Shown: positions 34,261-47,148, counted from the stretch's first letter. The stretch is 64,000 nt of DNA from Papaver somniferum (GCF_003573695.1 NC_039360.1:121978336-122042335); one strand, 5' to 3'. Notes: generated by a model not told the origin, from the letters alone. Numbers and translations: made by a program.

Positions 34261-35600
34261 TGAGTTAGTTATAATAGGTTATATTAACATAGATGAAGAG
34301 AGGGAGTAGTGTCCAGTAAAGTTGTTAGAAAAAAACTTTATATGGGCCTTGGTGCTTAAGACATGGGAAAGTGGGCTTAGAGCAAACCAGGGAAGGAAAT
34401 TGCTGAGTTGAGTCAGAGAAGAATGTGGGAGAGGAAGACAGTGGGTACTGTTATGTACATGAAGATGTTGGAGTTAAGGATGATTTGGTTCAAGCGAAAC
34501 AATGGGTGCAGTTATGTATATGAGCGAATACATTTTCAAGATCATCAATTACAATACTCAAAAGGAAAGGGGATGACTTCAAGATCTGATTACGGTTTTA
34601 TATATTACTTATATTGTTGGAGAAAAATGAGTTTTTAATACAATATTTTTGGTCTTGGTGTGGTTTGATAGGACCTAAGGGTTATATGGATGCTCACTTA
34701 TTTCTTTCAGTGAATGAATCTCTTTAGTCCTACATTGGGCATACTAGAGAAGGATGACCACTATATAACCATTCTCTTATGGATATACTGTAAAATGAGG
34801 GTGGAACGGGTACATGTCTCAACCCATGCATATGCGCGTATACCATGCACCAAGTCCTATGAGAATTTATTTTTGTAACTTTTTTCTGTAGGAAATTATT
34901 TCCAAAATCATTTTCTTTTAAGTGTGTCTCAACCCATGCATATACATACCACCAAGTGCTTTGGAGGCTGATAATAATATAGCGTTGGTTCCTCAATACC
35001 AGTTAGCTCAAAGAATTAACTTAAGACCTCTGCTCCGTCACTATGACGTCATCCATTTTTTTTTACAGATGCAGTTTGGTGTTCATCCTACCAAAATCAA
35101 CAACTACAGTTCCTTATTCTTGAAATCTCTAATCCAAGTTGTTGCATTGCTTATCAATATGTGTAACTATCTTATTAACTTTAGTACCAGAAACATTCAT
35201 AGAAGAGAAAACAAGTACAATTGCATTCAAATCAACAACGATAACACTAAACATACTACCATCTTGTCTACCATAATTACAAACCAAGAAGAGCAGACCC
35301 ATCAACAAACATAAACACCAAGAAATCCAACTTACAAAAACTACCGAAGCCCTAAAACAAGAGTTGTTTGTCATCACCATCACCAACACTATTTCCACAT
35401 CAACAAAAAATCCTAGAAACAACATCAAAACAACAAACCAAAGAGAGAGACACCACAAAATCAGAACCACCATCACCCATAAGAAGTTTAAGAGGATTGG
35501 AAGTAAGCATCGAGAAAGCCATTTTGTTAAAACGTTGTTGATCATCTTCAGACTTTTTTCAAAATCTGAAAAATTGGCTACTTTCGACGCCCCAAAAGAG
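34261..35600. other. No gene; short LTR/TRIM-like words
   Basis: TTAGTCCTACATTGGGCATA at about 34726 resembles TRIM or small LTR sequence, and GTCTCAACCCATGCATAT occurs twice (about 34816 and 34926), but I could not define an element. Open frames around 35129-35545 are low complexity on both strands. Confidence 0.3.
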
Positions 35601-35604
35601 GACT

Positions 35605-36310
35605 TTAATAGTCCCCTTCATCGTAACTCCAATCCTCGTCCTCTTCATATCGCTCACTGCAGCTGCTACCTGATGATGCAGGGGAAGTATCACTATCTCC
35701 AGATGATAAACTCTCTTCATCACTGTTTTCTTCATCATCTTCATCATTGGAAACATCAGGAAGATCTTCATCAGAGGCACTGGTTTCTTCCACAAGAGCA
35801 ACTATGGGATATATCCTCACAAGGGGCTTATTCTCTACTTTGGGTTCTCCCTCCTGCATGGTTCTGGCAAATATTTTGGGGTTTGCTCTCTCAAACTCAA
35901 ACCGCCTGCGCAGTTTCCAATCAAGATACCTTTTCATCTTTCTTTTCTCTTCAGCAACATCTGAACCTTCATCACTAGTGTTCACCTCTTCAACTGGATA
36001 CTCAAAACCTGCATCAGAACCTGCTACAAAATCACTCTCTGTGGCACTGCCATATTTTGGACCTTTCTGATGCCTCTCATCCCTCTCTTCATCCTTCCGA
36101 TCAGTTCTTGCATAATGCTTTGGAACCCATGCATCAAAAAGTGAATCAATTTCCTCTTCTTCCCTCTTCTTTCTCTACTCCTCTTCCCTTAATCGTTGAG
36201 CCTATTCACTTGCACGCCTGTTTATCTCACCCTGAACTTCATCTCTCAACCTCATCAATTCATAGTCCGGGGCATGTCTGCCAGATGGGTTACTAGATCT
36301 ACTACCAAAC
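35605..36310 (-). pseudogene. Unrecognised charged ORF with acidic C-terminus, two internal stops
   Basis: One continuous minus-strand frame, interrupted by two TAG codons (near 36204 and 36176), reads first as a basic/acidic coiled region (RSSNPSGRHAPDYELMRLRD, then Arg/Glu-rich). The middle is LFDAWVPKHYARTDRKDE, then FVAGSDAGFE, then KRYLDWKLRRRFEFERANPK. The C-terminus is very acidic and serine-rich (DEDLPDVSNDEDDEENSDEE) and ends at 35605. The intact tail from MNTSD (35985) is 126 residues. I do not recognise the family. Acidic tails occur in histone-binding proteins and some retroelement proteins, but no domain is visible. The upstream start is not clear. Confidence 0.5.
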
Positions 36311-36955
36311 CTACGCCTTCCATCGAATTACAACCACCCTTTCAAAACCATCAACTACAACATAATCTTTCCCTCCATTCCTACCTTTATTTCCCAGTCT
36401 ACATTTTTACTACCATTATTACTTTTGGCAGTTTGTACCATCATACCTACGTCCATCTAAAAACAGACAAACCCATTAATAATCCACCAACACCAAACTA
36501 CGCCAAGTTTACATACCATTCTCTTATATCCCAGGAAAACCTACAATGTATTATTGGTTTTGTCCTTACGCGGATCTTTTACTATCGAACTCACGTGAAT
36601 ATATATACATATCTCCAATCTGAAGGTGTCCATAAAGCATGAATACGAAAGTGACATCTCGTATGATAAACCCCCTCCCCAACATAGTCATTGCAGTATC
36701 ATAACAACTACCTTACACCAATTTTCTCCTGAAAACTGTTCAAATTTTAGTCAACAACCTTCTCATTCCCCTTTTAAGGTTCAAACATATAAACAAACAA
36801 AACCCTCTTGCCTTTTCTCCATCCACATTGTCTGTGATCAATACCAGTACAGTACCAACAAGACATTCCTTTCTCCACAATTGCATTTTATATTAGTTAT
36901 CAGTAGCACTGATCTCAATCAAACTATATTCATATATATCCAATTCTCTTACCTG

Positions 36956-37600
36956 ATGGAGTTCTCAAATTCCACAGAAAACCCTCAAAAATTAGACCAA
37001 GATATTCAAACCCTGACTGCTCAAATGGCTGAGAAATTAACTTTCCCATCCACACTTTTTGAACCAGTGTTCATCGACAAAAACGTTGTTCTAGCTGAGT
37101 CTGATAGTAATTGGAAATGGTGTATGGTGGGATATTTATGCTGTGAAACATTGGTTCCTAAATCCTTAATCCGTTTCTACATATGCAATAATTGTCCTTT
37201 AGCCCAACCTCCTACTGTCACCACATTTAGTGGATTGTGAAACAAAGTTCTTATTAGTTTATTAGCTGAAGATGATTTCAACAGAATCAATTCTCAGAGA
37301 CCTTGGTTTGTTTGTGGTTATCTAATGGTGTTAAAAGTGGTCCCAACAGAAGGATGGCCAGCAAATCACCAACTCCACTTTGATGAAGAAATAATGTGGT
37401 TTTTATTGTGCAATATCCCAGTGGTAGAACTCAACCATTTCTGATTGAATGTAGATATATCAAAGTTCCAAGGTACTTCTGCACTTCATGCCGTGTTCTT
37501 GATCATAAAGATCAAAACTGTCCATCCTGGAAATTAAAGCAGAAAAAATTTAAGAAATTGAAGCTTCTAGCAGCAAGTATGTGCTCCCCGCTGTCTCAAG
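36956..37600 (+). pseudogene. LINE ORF1 (DUF4283-like, zinc knuckle), frameshifted
   Basis: From ATG 36956 the first frame runs to a stop at 37240. A shifted frame then carries RINSQRPWFVCGYLMVL and a region ending in VPRYFCTSCRVLDHKDQNCP, a CCHC-type zinc knuckle. These are the nucleic-acid-binding parts of plant LINE ORF1 proteins. At least two frameshifts are present. The ORF runs into the ORF2 frame without a clear stop-start boundary. Confidence 0.7.
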
Positions 37601-40600
37601 GTTAATGATGCCACTTCCAATGGTAAACAAGCAAGTAGTCTCTTCCTCTACTGCTATGACAGATACCATCATGCAACAAACTGAGACCGTGCCAGAAAAT
37701 CAAATTGAATCACCTACGATCACAATGTGCAACAAAGGAAAAACAAAGGATATTGATCAAAGAATGGAAAATACTACTCATAAAGGTTTATCAAACACCT
37801 TTAAAATGGGTCCCTTTGTAAACAGATCAACTACTCTGAAGATATTTGATGTTGGTCTTGTTCAACAACAATCGACTCAGCTGGATAATGGTTTACCAAT
37901 CATTTTTAAACAGGTTACTACTCAAAATGTTACTGTGGAAGCTTTTATTTCTGGTTCCGAGCCAACTCCTAGTGGACCGATTCGTACTACCAACTCTTCA
38001 AGAAGATTCAAGACTACTGCTGTTCCAAATACCAACCCCGTTATTACTAGAGGAGCTCTTAATTCAACTGAGCATGATGCTTTAGAAAATCTCAAAAGGA
38101 AGATTAATCCCAGGTATGATTTGAGGAAACCTACAAGAGCTAATTCTAGTTTGGCAAGTATAGTGGTTATTCCTGAAGAACATGATACCACTGAACCTGA
38201 TTATGCTCAATTGTGTCCTCCAATTACCAAATTGGGGGATTTACCTGCTATCAATATTTCTACCTGTTCTCTCAATACCCAACCATTGATTAATTCTTAT
38301 GGGAGATACAATGTACCTGCTTACAATTCCCCAAACAACAATGGTGTCCGCAATAATTCTCATCTCAATGCTGCTACTTCTAGTCTCGATTCCTCCCAAA
38401 ATGCTTCTCAAAGTGGTGATAATACTAGTGCTTCTCTTGGTGGTGGGTCTGACTCTACCAATCAGGTAAATCAACCTCACCCAACCCCTTTAATTGATAT
38501 TGCTGATAATACTATCAACCAATTCCCTGTCAATAACATCAATCTGATTGCTTGGAACATTAGAGGATTTGGAAAAAAAAAATCTGCTAATAAGGAACTT
38601 AGTCTACTATGTAGGAATGTTAACCCTGACATCATTTTTCTCTCTGAAATAAAAATGAACAAAGATATGACTGCTAGAAAGTTTAAAAAAATGGGATTCC
38701 CTTGTACCTTTAATGTCCATAGTGTTGGTAGAAGTGGTGGCCTTGCCCTTGGTTGGAAGAAGGAACTTCATCTCAACATTATTTCATCCAGTATGAGGGG
38801 TATCTATGTTACATCTACTGACATCATTCACTCTAAAACTTGTCATATTCATTTTATGTATGGTGAACCTAATAGTAGTTTGAGACAAGCTTTCTGGGAA
38901 CAACAATGCCAACAATCTAATGCTCTCTTAGATGACTTTAATGCTCTTTTAGGAACTGAAGATAAAAATGGTGGCCTAGAAGTTGATGATCCTGATTTTG
39001 AAAACCTTAGAAACTTTTGCTCTGTGTTTAACTTGCATGATCCTGGTTTTTCTGGACCTAGGTTCACTTGGTACAATATGCAACAAGGTCCTGATTTAAT
39101 TCTTGAAAGATTAGGTATATGTCTTATAAACCAAACTGCTGAAGATCTTTGTCCTTAACTTTTTGTTAACAATCTCCCCAGGGACTCCTCTGATCATTGC
39201 CCAATGCATATAGGTTTTAATTATGAGGATATTTGTATGCCTAGACCTTTTCATTTTATGGCTATGTGGATTAAGGATCTTACCTGCAGAGACATTATTG
39301 CTAACTCTTGGTCTGTCAATGTGGTAGGATCCCCTGCTTACAAGCTTAAAGCTAAACTGTTAAGTACTAAGAAAGGTCTAAGAGATTGGAATAAGTCGTC
39401 TGCTTTTGGTAATATTCAAACTGATATATCTACCATTAGGAAAGATTTAGCTGAGCTCCAACTCTCTAACCCTACTGATACCAGTAATACTTCTAGACTC
39501 AAAGCTAGACTTGAGTACCTTTATAACTTAGAAGAGTTATATTGGAAAGATAAATCTAGTGAGGTTTGGCGCATGGAAGGTGACAGAAACTCATCTTATT
39601 TCCATAGAGTAACTCTCTTTAAGAGGAAAAGAAATGCCATTAGCTGGATTAAGAATTCCTTGAATACTATTGTAACTGATAGAGATAGTATTGGAACTTC
39701 TTTCATAAACTATTTCAAAAACCTTTATTCTTCCCATCCTCAGCAGTTCCAGGATGAAATTCTTGCTGATATCCCCATTAAGTTCTCTGCTGAGGATAAC
39801 ACATTCTTAAATATGCCTCTTTCTCCAGAGGAAATTAAAAATGATGTTTTCCAAATGGGGGAAAAAAAGCTCCTGGACCTGATTGCTTCACATGTCTTTT
39901 TTTATCAAAAACACTGGGATATTGTGGGAGATGCTGTCATTGATATGACACAAACCTGCTTCAGAACTGGGCATATTGCTAAGGTTTTTAACCATACTAA
40001 TATTGCTCTTACTCCAAAAGTTCCTCTTGGTGAACTTGTTTCTCGGTACAGACCAATAGGGATCTGTAACTTTATTTACAAAATTCTTTCTAAAACTCTG
40101 GCTAATAGACTTAAACCTTTTATGAACAATATAATTTCCCAAAATCAAAGTGTCTTTATTCCTAAGAGGAGTATTTCTGATAATATTCTGCTAGCCAATG
40201 AGGACATATATGCTGTCAATCACAATGACAAAGTTGAAGGCATAGCTGCTATCAAACTTGATATGTCCAAGGCTTATGACAAGCTTGAATGGGATTTTCT
40301 AGAAAAGTTTTTAACTAAAATGGGTCCCTCTAACCACTGGGTTAAACTCATAAACCAGTGTGTTTCTACTGTCTCCTACTCTGTCCTTCTTAATGGTAGC
40401 CCAACTGGGGTTTTCCAACCTGAAAGAGGGCTGAGACAGGGAGATCCTCTCTCTCCTTATCTTTACATCATTTTCTCTGAAGCTTTATCTTCTTACATTG
40501 ATAGTCTTCAAAAGAAGGGTATTTTAGTAGGTATAAAAGTTTGTAAAGATGCTCCTGAAATGATACATCTTTTGTTTGCTGATGATTCTCTCCTTTTTTC

Positions 40601-42368
40601 AAAAGCTACTTCTCAAAATTTCCAAGTCATTAAAGACTATTTTCAAAAGTACTGCCTGGCTTCTGGGAAAGAAATAAATTTTGAAAAATCTGGTATTTTA
40701 TTTAGTAGGAAGATTCCTGAGCATTGAAAAGCTCTCTTAGCAATATTTTAGAAATCCAGACCAGGGACTTAAGAGAAAAATATCTTGGCACTCCTACTGT
40801 GTTCCAAGCCTAAAAAATCCAGACACATATGGGTATTCTCCAAGATGTTGATGCCATAATATCCACCTGGCTTCATAATCTCTTGTCCCAAGCTTCTAGA
40901 ACTACTCTAATTAAACATATTGTCCAAGTTATTCCCCTATTTCAAATGGGAGCCTTTCTTATTCCTAAACATATTTGTAAACAAATGGACTCTCATCTAT
41001 GTAAATTTTGGTGGGGTGAAACCTTAGACCCAAAAGATATGAAGTTGCACCTGCTTGGTTGGGATATTTTATGATCCCCCAAATCTGAAGGTGTTTGGGC
41101 TTTAGGAAGGCTGAATTAAATAATCTGGCCATGCTAGCTAGGAATGCCTGGAGAATTCTGGAAAATCCTAATTGCTTACTTGCCACAGTTCTTAAGGCTA
41201 GAACTAATCAAAACTTTCATTTCTTGAATGCCAAGTGTACTGGTAAGTGTCCTTGGACTTGGAATTGTCTACATGCCATCAAAGAACTAATCAAACCTTT
41301 CATTTCTTGGATAGTTGGGGATGGTCAATTTATTGACCCATAGTGTGAGAAATGGATACCTACTTTGGGTTGTGCTACACCCAACCCTCTATTTCCCCAT
41401 GATCCTAGTATTAAAGTGTATTATTTTATTGATTCACAAACCAGAAGTTGGGATGTGTTTAGACTTAACACCCACTTTGATAATGCTTCTATTCAGAAGT
41501 TATCACTATTCCCTTAAGCCAGCTTTGCACTCCTGATAGGAGGGCTTGGGATCTTTCAAAAAATCACAAGTTTTCTTCTAAATCTGCCTACATGGGACTC
41601 AGAGGTCTTATACCCTTCCCTTAAAATCTTTGGAAGCGTATCTGGAAAGTCAGAGTTCCTTACAGAATTCAAGTTTTTGTCTGGAGAGCAGCTAGAAATG
41701 CTTTCCCTTCCAGAACAATCCTTCACACTAGAATGCCTATGCATAGTGTGGTTTGTCCTAGGTGTACTGATCCTTATGAAACTATTATGCATGCTTTGGT
41801 CCTTTGTCCCTTTGCTAGCAGAGTCTGGTTTATCTCTGATTTCAACATAAACACCCAATTTTTTCAAAACAAGTCCTTCATTGATTGACTTCTTTTTTGG
41901 TTAACTGATCCTCAGTCTAAACCCTCTGATGAAGCTCAAAGCCTTTTTGTTGCTATCTTATGGTCTCTTTGGACTAGTAGAAACAATTTCATCTTCTAAA
42001 ATATTTCTGAAAATCATACCACTGTCCTAACTAGAGCCAGAGCTATGCTTCTCACTAGGAAAACTACTTTGACTGTTTCTACTGCTACTTCTATCAGTAT
42101 TTGTGATAAATGGATGCCCCCTCTTTTGGTTGGATTGAATGTAATACTGATGGTGCCTTTGATGATACTTCTGGAGCAAATGGTGCAGGGTATGTGATGC
42201 GAGATTTCTCAAGAAAAGCAACCTTTTGTGCGTCCTTAGTCTTTGAAGTACATTCTGCTGAAGAAGATGAAGCAAGAGCCATCTGGGCAGTACTGAAGAA
42301 AGCCTTGGAGCAACAGTTAACTCACATCATCATTGAAAGTGATGTGATTCAGCTGGGAATTTTAAATG
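37601..42368 (+). pseudogene. LINE ORF2: endonuclease, reverse transcriptase, RNase H
   Basis: The frame holds an ORF1-like linker, then the endonuclease from about 38540 (NLIAWNIRGFG, FLSEIKMN, DPGFSGPRFTWYN). A TAA at 39156 interrupts it, after which the same frame gives DSSDHCP and the RT (SRYRPIGICNFIYKILSKTL, IKLDMSKAYDKLEWDF, ERGLRQGDPLSPYLY, LLFADDSLLF), ending in a TGA at 40725. zf-RVT-like remnants follow in other frames. An RNase H domain at 42125-42368 reads IECNTDGAFD, GAGYVMRDFS, AEEDEARAIWAVLKKAL, IIIESD, with its catalytic D and E. RT catalytic residues are kept, but stops and shifts make the copy inactive. Its 3' end is lost after IIIESD. Confidence 0.85.
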
Positions 42369-42855
42369 TTCTATTTATGGAGAATTCTGTTTTTGTTTTA
42401 CGAATTGTTTTACAAGAAGCAATACTTCTTTTATAAGAAAACCTAAACCTAACTTGATTTACAAATAGTCTTCTCTTATAAATACAACTCGAAAATCTCT
42501 TTAGTATGCACACCAGAAGCGACTATTTTCTAGTCCTCTTTTCATCATCTTCTTGCTTTGTTTTGTGCGGCGTGTTCACTTCCAATCCATGTTGCTAAGT
42601 TCAAGAGTGGGTAACTTGCGTTGTGCTAACTCAAGCATATCGAGCAGTCTTATCCCGGGCACATCTTCGCTATGAGGCGTTTAGCATTACTCATTTCGAG
42701 TATACCGGCGAACTAATGTGTTAAGGACACCTTGTTGAATCTGTGATTCTGCCCTCATCAAGTAGTTTCGGTAGAGTTGTTTTGATTCAATTCTTTACAT
42801 ATTACCTTGATACATCTAACGTGTTGTTCATTGTTGCAAGATTCCAACATTTTTA
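42369..42855 (+). mobile_element. Possible solo LTR at the broken LINE end
   Basis: LINE homology stops just before TGTTCTATTTATGGAG, and the stretch ends GATTCCAACA, a common Copia LTR terminus. The interior contains a TATAAATACAA box near 42477. No TSD was found, so this is tentative. Confidence 0.3.
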
Positions 42856-42996
42856 TAGGTTGGTTCTTCTAAAAGAACACATGAGTTCTAGGCACATAGA
42901 AAAAACTATAAGTAGTGAAAGGAAATATTATCGAACACAAGAACAAAACCAGAAACTATCGGGTTAGCTTACACCAACTAATACAAATAAACAATG

Positions 42997-43259
42997 CTTG
43001 TATTCGGCTAACAACCATTATTCCACCGAAAAATGGTTGGAATTTAATTCCGCTAATAACCATTATTCCACCGATTCAATCGGTTCTTATTCATGCTTGT
43101 ATTCGTCATGTTTCGTTAATCCTTCTCTTTTTCTTGTCGGATTGTATGACATGTTCTTGTTACTTTGTATTCTCTAATTTTCATTTTAAACCCAATGTAA
43201 CCTTGAATTTCCATTAATGAAAGGTTCCTTTGTTATCAACAAAAAAAAAAAAAAAAAGA
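42997..43259 (+). mobile_element. 263-bp poly(A) retroposon with 17-bp TSD
   Basis: A poly(A) tract (43240-43257) ends the unit, and AATACAAATAAACAATG flanks it exactly (42980-42996, 43260-43276). A long TSD plus poly(A) shows target-primed reverse transcription. The 3' part (AATGAAAGGTTCCTTTGTTA) resembles L1 LINE tails, so it is a 5'-truncated LINE or a LINE-tailed SINE. Confidence 0.8.
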
Positions 43260-43276
43260 AATACAAATAAACAATG

Positions 43277-43986
43277 AAGTTGATATTTTATGAAACCTCT
43301 TATATTGACTATATTAGCATACGGATACAAAAATAGGCAGAATACTAATACAATAACTTGCAGGAACTACCACAACAACTTTAAACACTGATAGCACTGA
43401 GGTGGGAGATGAACTTGTTTGCAAATGCAAAGTGTTTAGGTGTAAAATATTCGTCACAAATCAAGTAACTAAATGTAAAAGGTTTCCATTTCAACCAAGA
43501 AATAATATTCCTTCCACTACTTCAAACTATTGAGAGCAGTAGAGCACACATGTTATATTACAGGCGGCTTGACTATATATGCTAGTGTTACTTTAGCTTT
43601 TGCATTTAATCTTCCTTTTCATAGGGTGTTTTCAAATGAAGTGTCCTATATCGTAGATTGAGTGAAAGAATATCCTTTTGATTACCTTTATAAACATTTT
43701 TTAAAAATAATCATCATGGTAAAAGATAAAGCTAGTCGCCTAGTCAATAAGTTACCGTTTTATAGTGAACACCTCTCATCTCAAGAGTCAAAATATCTAC
43801 TTCCTCATTGAGATATTAAACTTGGGTTCAGATTAAGCACATGCATTCTACCTCTACCAACAACAGCCAGTACGCAGTTTATGTTTTTCTCCAAAAATTC
43901 ACTAGATAATTATCAGAAGTTCAAAACATGCCCATGCTTCTTTGGCAACGTTATATATTTGTCGAAATGTTTGGGCCATGATAACA
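43277..43986. other. Intergenic, nothing recognised
   Basis: No ORF, terminal repeat or tandem repeat stands out. Confidence 0.35.
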
Positions 43987-43994
43987 ATTCAAAA

Positions 43995-45330
43995 CACCGT
44001 TTAATTGGGGGTCTGGAAAATAATTAGGGGTCTCGGCTATTTTATTCCCACCTCAAATAATTTATTTCCACCCCAAAATATAATGAAAATACTGTTTTAC
44101 CCTTCACTAAGCTTAAAACATAAAATTCTATTAATCCTTAATTAAATTTAAACCCCAACTCATTTTCATTTTTAAACCCAAAAAAATAATTAGTCCCCTC
44201 CTCCCTTCTATTTCGACTCTCAATCACAACTCCATTAACGACTTAGGCCAATGGAAAGAAGACATGATCCAATTAGAAAGTAAGTGAACTAAAACTTACG
44301 AATCTACTTCCTATTTGAGTTTAATATGATGTTTTGTTCGCAAAATTCAGTTTTTAAATGAAAAATAGCAGTTACAGAATAAGGATCGTCAACCTCGATA
44401 GTTATATACCCTAACGATTTTTCATCTGCATGTTATTTCTATGAAAAATCGTTGATGTCTAAGATGTAGGCGATAACGACCCTTTTTCTGGGTTTTAAGA
44501 ATTTTTGCCCCATAATAGAATCGTCAATCTATTATAGAACCAATTGAGGATCCTACTCTGACGACCCCTTTTTATACACTAACGATTTTATATGACCAAA
44601 AATTACCTCTCTAATCAAAAAAGATGGAAGCGTCCTCATCTTAATTCAGTAAATCGTCACTTTGTATCTGAGGATCGTCACCCATATGACACAATATGAG
44701 AACGACCCTTTCAAGTCTGACCAAAAAATGTGAGGGTCGTCACGTCATCTTAAGGGTCCTTAGTTTTTAAGTAGGGCTTCTTTTTTCAAAACTCTAGTAG
44801 TTGAGTTCGTTATGTAACGACCCTTTCTTCTGTTTTCAAAAGTGACAAAATGAGACCGAACCTTTTGTTTATGTATAGACAGAAAATGATAACTAGAGTC
44901 GTTATGGTATAAAATAATATCTTGACGATTTTTCATAACCTGCAAATGTTACAGGTTTGAATCGTCAACTTTTATGATAAGAAGTTGACGACATTACGGA
45001 GTCGGCGGGGAATAAATTCCTGACATTAACGACTCTTTCTCTGAGTTGTGACATAATGTGTATGATCCCTCTAAAACCTCCTCCTCTTCTTCTCATGAAC
45101 TAAAGAAAACACAAAAAAAAAAATCCCAAAATTTTAATTCTAAAATCTGATCTTTATCTAAACATACTATTAACTTAACTTAATTATCTATTAACACTAA
45201 TCATTTAGGGATAGTTTAACCATTAAACAAAAATTTAGATAAGGGGTGATTCAAATTAGGTTTTAGTGACCTTTTTTGTCCTGTAGTATGAAGCCCCTAA
45301 TTGTTTTTCAGGGTCCCCAATTAAACGGTG
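43995..45330. mobile_element. TIR element with 8-bp TSD and many GTCGT/ACGAC motifs
   Basis: Ends are CACCGTTTAATTGGGG and an exact inverted copy. The TSD is ATTCAAAA (43987-43994, 45331-45338). TIR homology extends through about 45 bp (AATTAGGGG). The interior has more than a dozen copies of AACGACCC, AACGATTTT or GATCGTCA on both strands. No transposase. hAT or MULE origin is possible. Confidence 0.7.
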
Positions 45331-45456
45331 ATTCAAAACCCTACATTGCTTGATTTCTCCTGAACCAAAAAAATAAAATAAAGTTCGCCGGTCAGTAGAA
45401 ATATAATATCCGGGTTAAACTTACATAGGAAAAAACGTTAACAGACACTAAATCAA

Positions 45457-46885
45457 CCTGGATTGATTAGGTTATACCAAATGAGACAAAGTAAGGTCAT
45501 TTTGAAGTAAAACACAAAGCCCCTTATCCACATATTTACAAAAATGGCTAATCTACCCTTGATTAATTAACACTAGTAAATGTGATTAGGCTAATTAATT
45601 AATTAGTTGATTAAAATTTTGAAATTAGGGTTTATTTTAAATTGAACTCATGAATGTGGGTAGATTTTTGAGATTTTTTTTCCAAGAATTCTAATTGTAA
45701 CGGAAATGAAATCGTACTAACCAAACACTTATAAATATGGGATTGTAGAGCCGCTGGGCGATTTTATACTCAAAATTATAAAAGGAATCAACATTTTCAG
45801 TTCTGAAAGTATGAAAAGTCGGCAAGGTCTACGGATGAAGAACATGCCCACTATATCCGTCCGGCAAGGTCTGCGGATGAAGAACATGCCGACAACTTAT
45901 GACCGGCAAGGTCGATAAAAAATACCCTGCCGACTATAGGATTTTTGACATACAGAGAAGGTGTTACAAAAGCATGATTAGTCGACAAGGTATTAATTTC
46001 ATAACCTGCCGACTATAGTTATAGAGATGGATATCTTGCCAACCATGTAACTGCTAATCTCAGAGATGAAAAGTCGGCATGGAATTCAACCTTATACCCT
46101 GCCGACTATATATTAGTCGGTAAGGTCAACAAAAAATACCTTGCCGACTTTTGGTTCGTTTTGATTCTTCGTTTTTATTTTTATTTTTATTTCACATGTA
46201 TAGTTAGAGTGCAGAAGAAAGATTTTGATTTTTTTTTAATATGTTTTGGTCGGCATGGTTTTTTAGTATGGACAATTTGGTCTTTTAACACCTTTTAGAT
46301 ACCCCTTAGCACAATAGTTTGGATAGGAATAAAATGGGTATACCCCAATTAATCCGTACTGCAAGGTCTGCGGATGAAGAACATGCCGACAACTTATGGC
46401 CGGCAAGGTCGATAAAAAAATACCCTGCCGACTATAGGATTTTTGACATACAGAGAAGGTGTTACAAATGCATGATTAGTCGACAAGGTATTAATTTCAT
46501 AACCTGCCGACTATAGATATAGAGATGGATATCTTGCCGACCATGTAACTGCTAATTTCAGAGATGAAAAGCCGGCATGAAATTCAACCTTATACCCTGT
46601 CGACTATATATTAGTTGGCAAGGTCGACAAAAAATACCTTGCCGACTTTTGGTTCGTTTTGATTCTTCGTTTTTTTTTTTTTTTTTTTTTTTTTTATTTC
46701 ACATGTATAGTTAGAGTGTGGAAGAAAAATTTTGATTTTTTTTTTAATATGTTTTGATCGGCATGGTTTTTTAATATGGACAATTTGGTCTTTTAACACC
46801 TTTTAGACACCCCTTAGCACAATAGTTTGGATAGGAATAAAATGGGTATATCCCAATTAATCTGGGTATACCCAATCTCGCCAGG
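45457..46885. mobile_element. TIR element with CGGCAAGG/CCTTGCCG arrays and a tandem duplication
   Basis: The left end CCTGGATTGATTAGGTTATA faces a right end that, reverse-complemented, begins CCTGGCGAGATTGGGTATAC. The TSD TAAATCAA is exact (45449-45456, 46886-46893). Inside, about 490 bp is tandemly duplicated (45863-46350 and 46357-46860), each copy carrying GTCGGCAAGGT and its inverse several times. A T-run of over 20 lies at about 46671-46695. Confidence 0.75.
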
Positions 46886-47137
46886 TAAATCAAGTCAAAA
46901 AAAATAAATAGTAAAACATAGTACAATTTTTCGAAAGCAACAAATGTCTGGCTTAAAATGAAAAAAGAAAACCCGGAAGTTTCTGCTTTCTACCTTTCTT
47001 TGAAAAACTGCTCATTTTTATAGATTGTGGACGTATTAGCAGCCTTGTTCTTTTGCACCCACCACGCCCACCACCACTATGCCCACCATTATGCTTAATT
47101 AGTATTCTAATCTAATCTATCATCATTTAATTAAGCA

Positions 47138-47148
47138 TCTATAAATAG
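47138..47148 (+). promoter_or_regulatory. TATA box of PRX-A
   Basis: TCTATAAATAG lies about 150 bp before the start codon, suitable for a leader of roughly 110-120 nt. Confidence 0.65.

Noticed and set aside
35129..35545. 138-codon minus-strand hydrophobic ORF that looks like a membrane protein
   Set aside because: It is the complement of an A/C-rich low-complexity tract; a plus-strand ORF of similar length overlaps it and neither shows a family motif.
46671..46695. Poly(T) run read as a retroposon poly(A) tail on the minus strand
   Set aside because: The homologous position in the first module (about 46180) has TTTTTATTTTTATTTTTA, so the run is a homopolymer expansion inside the element.
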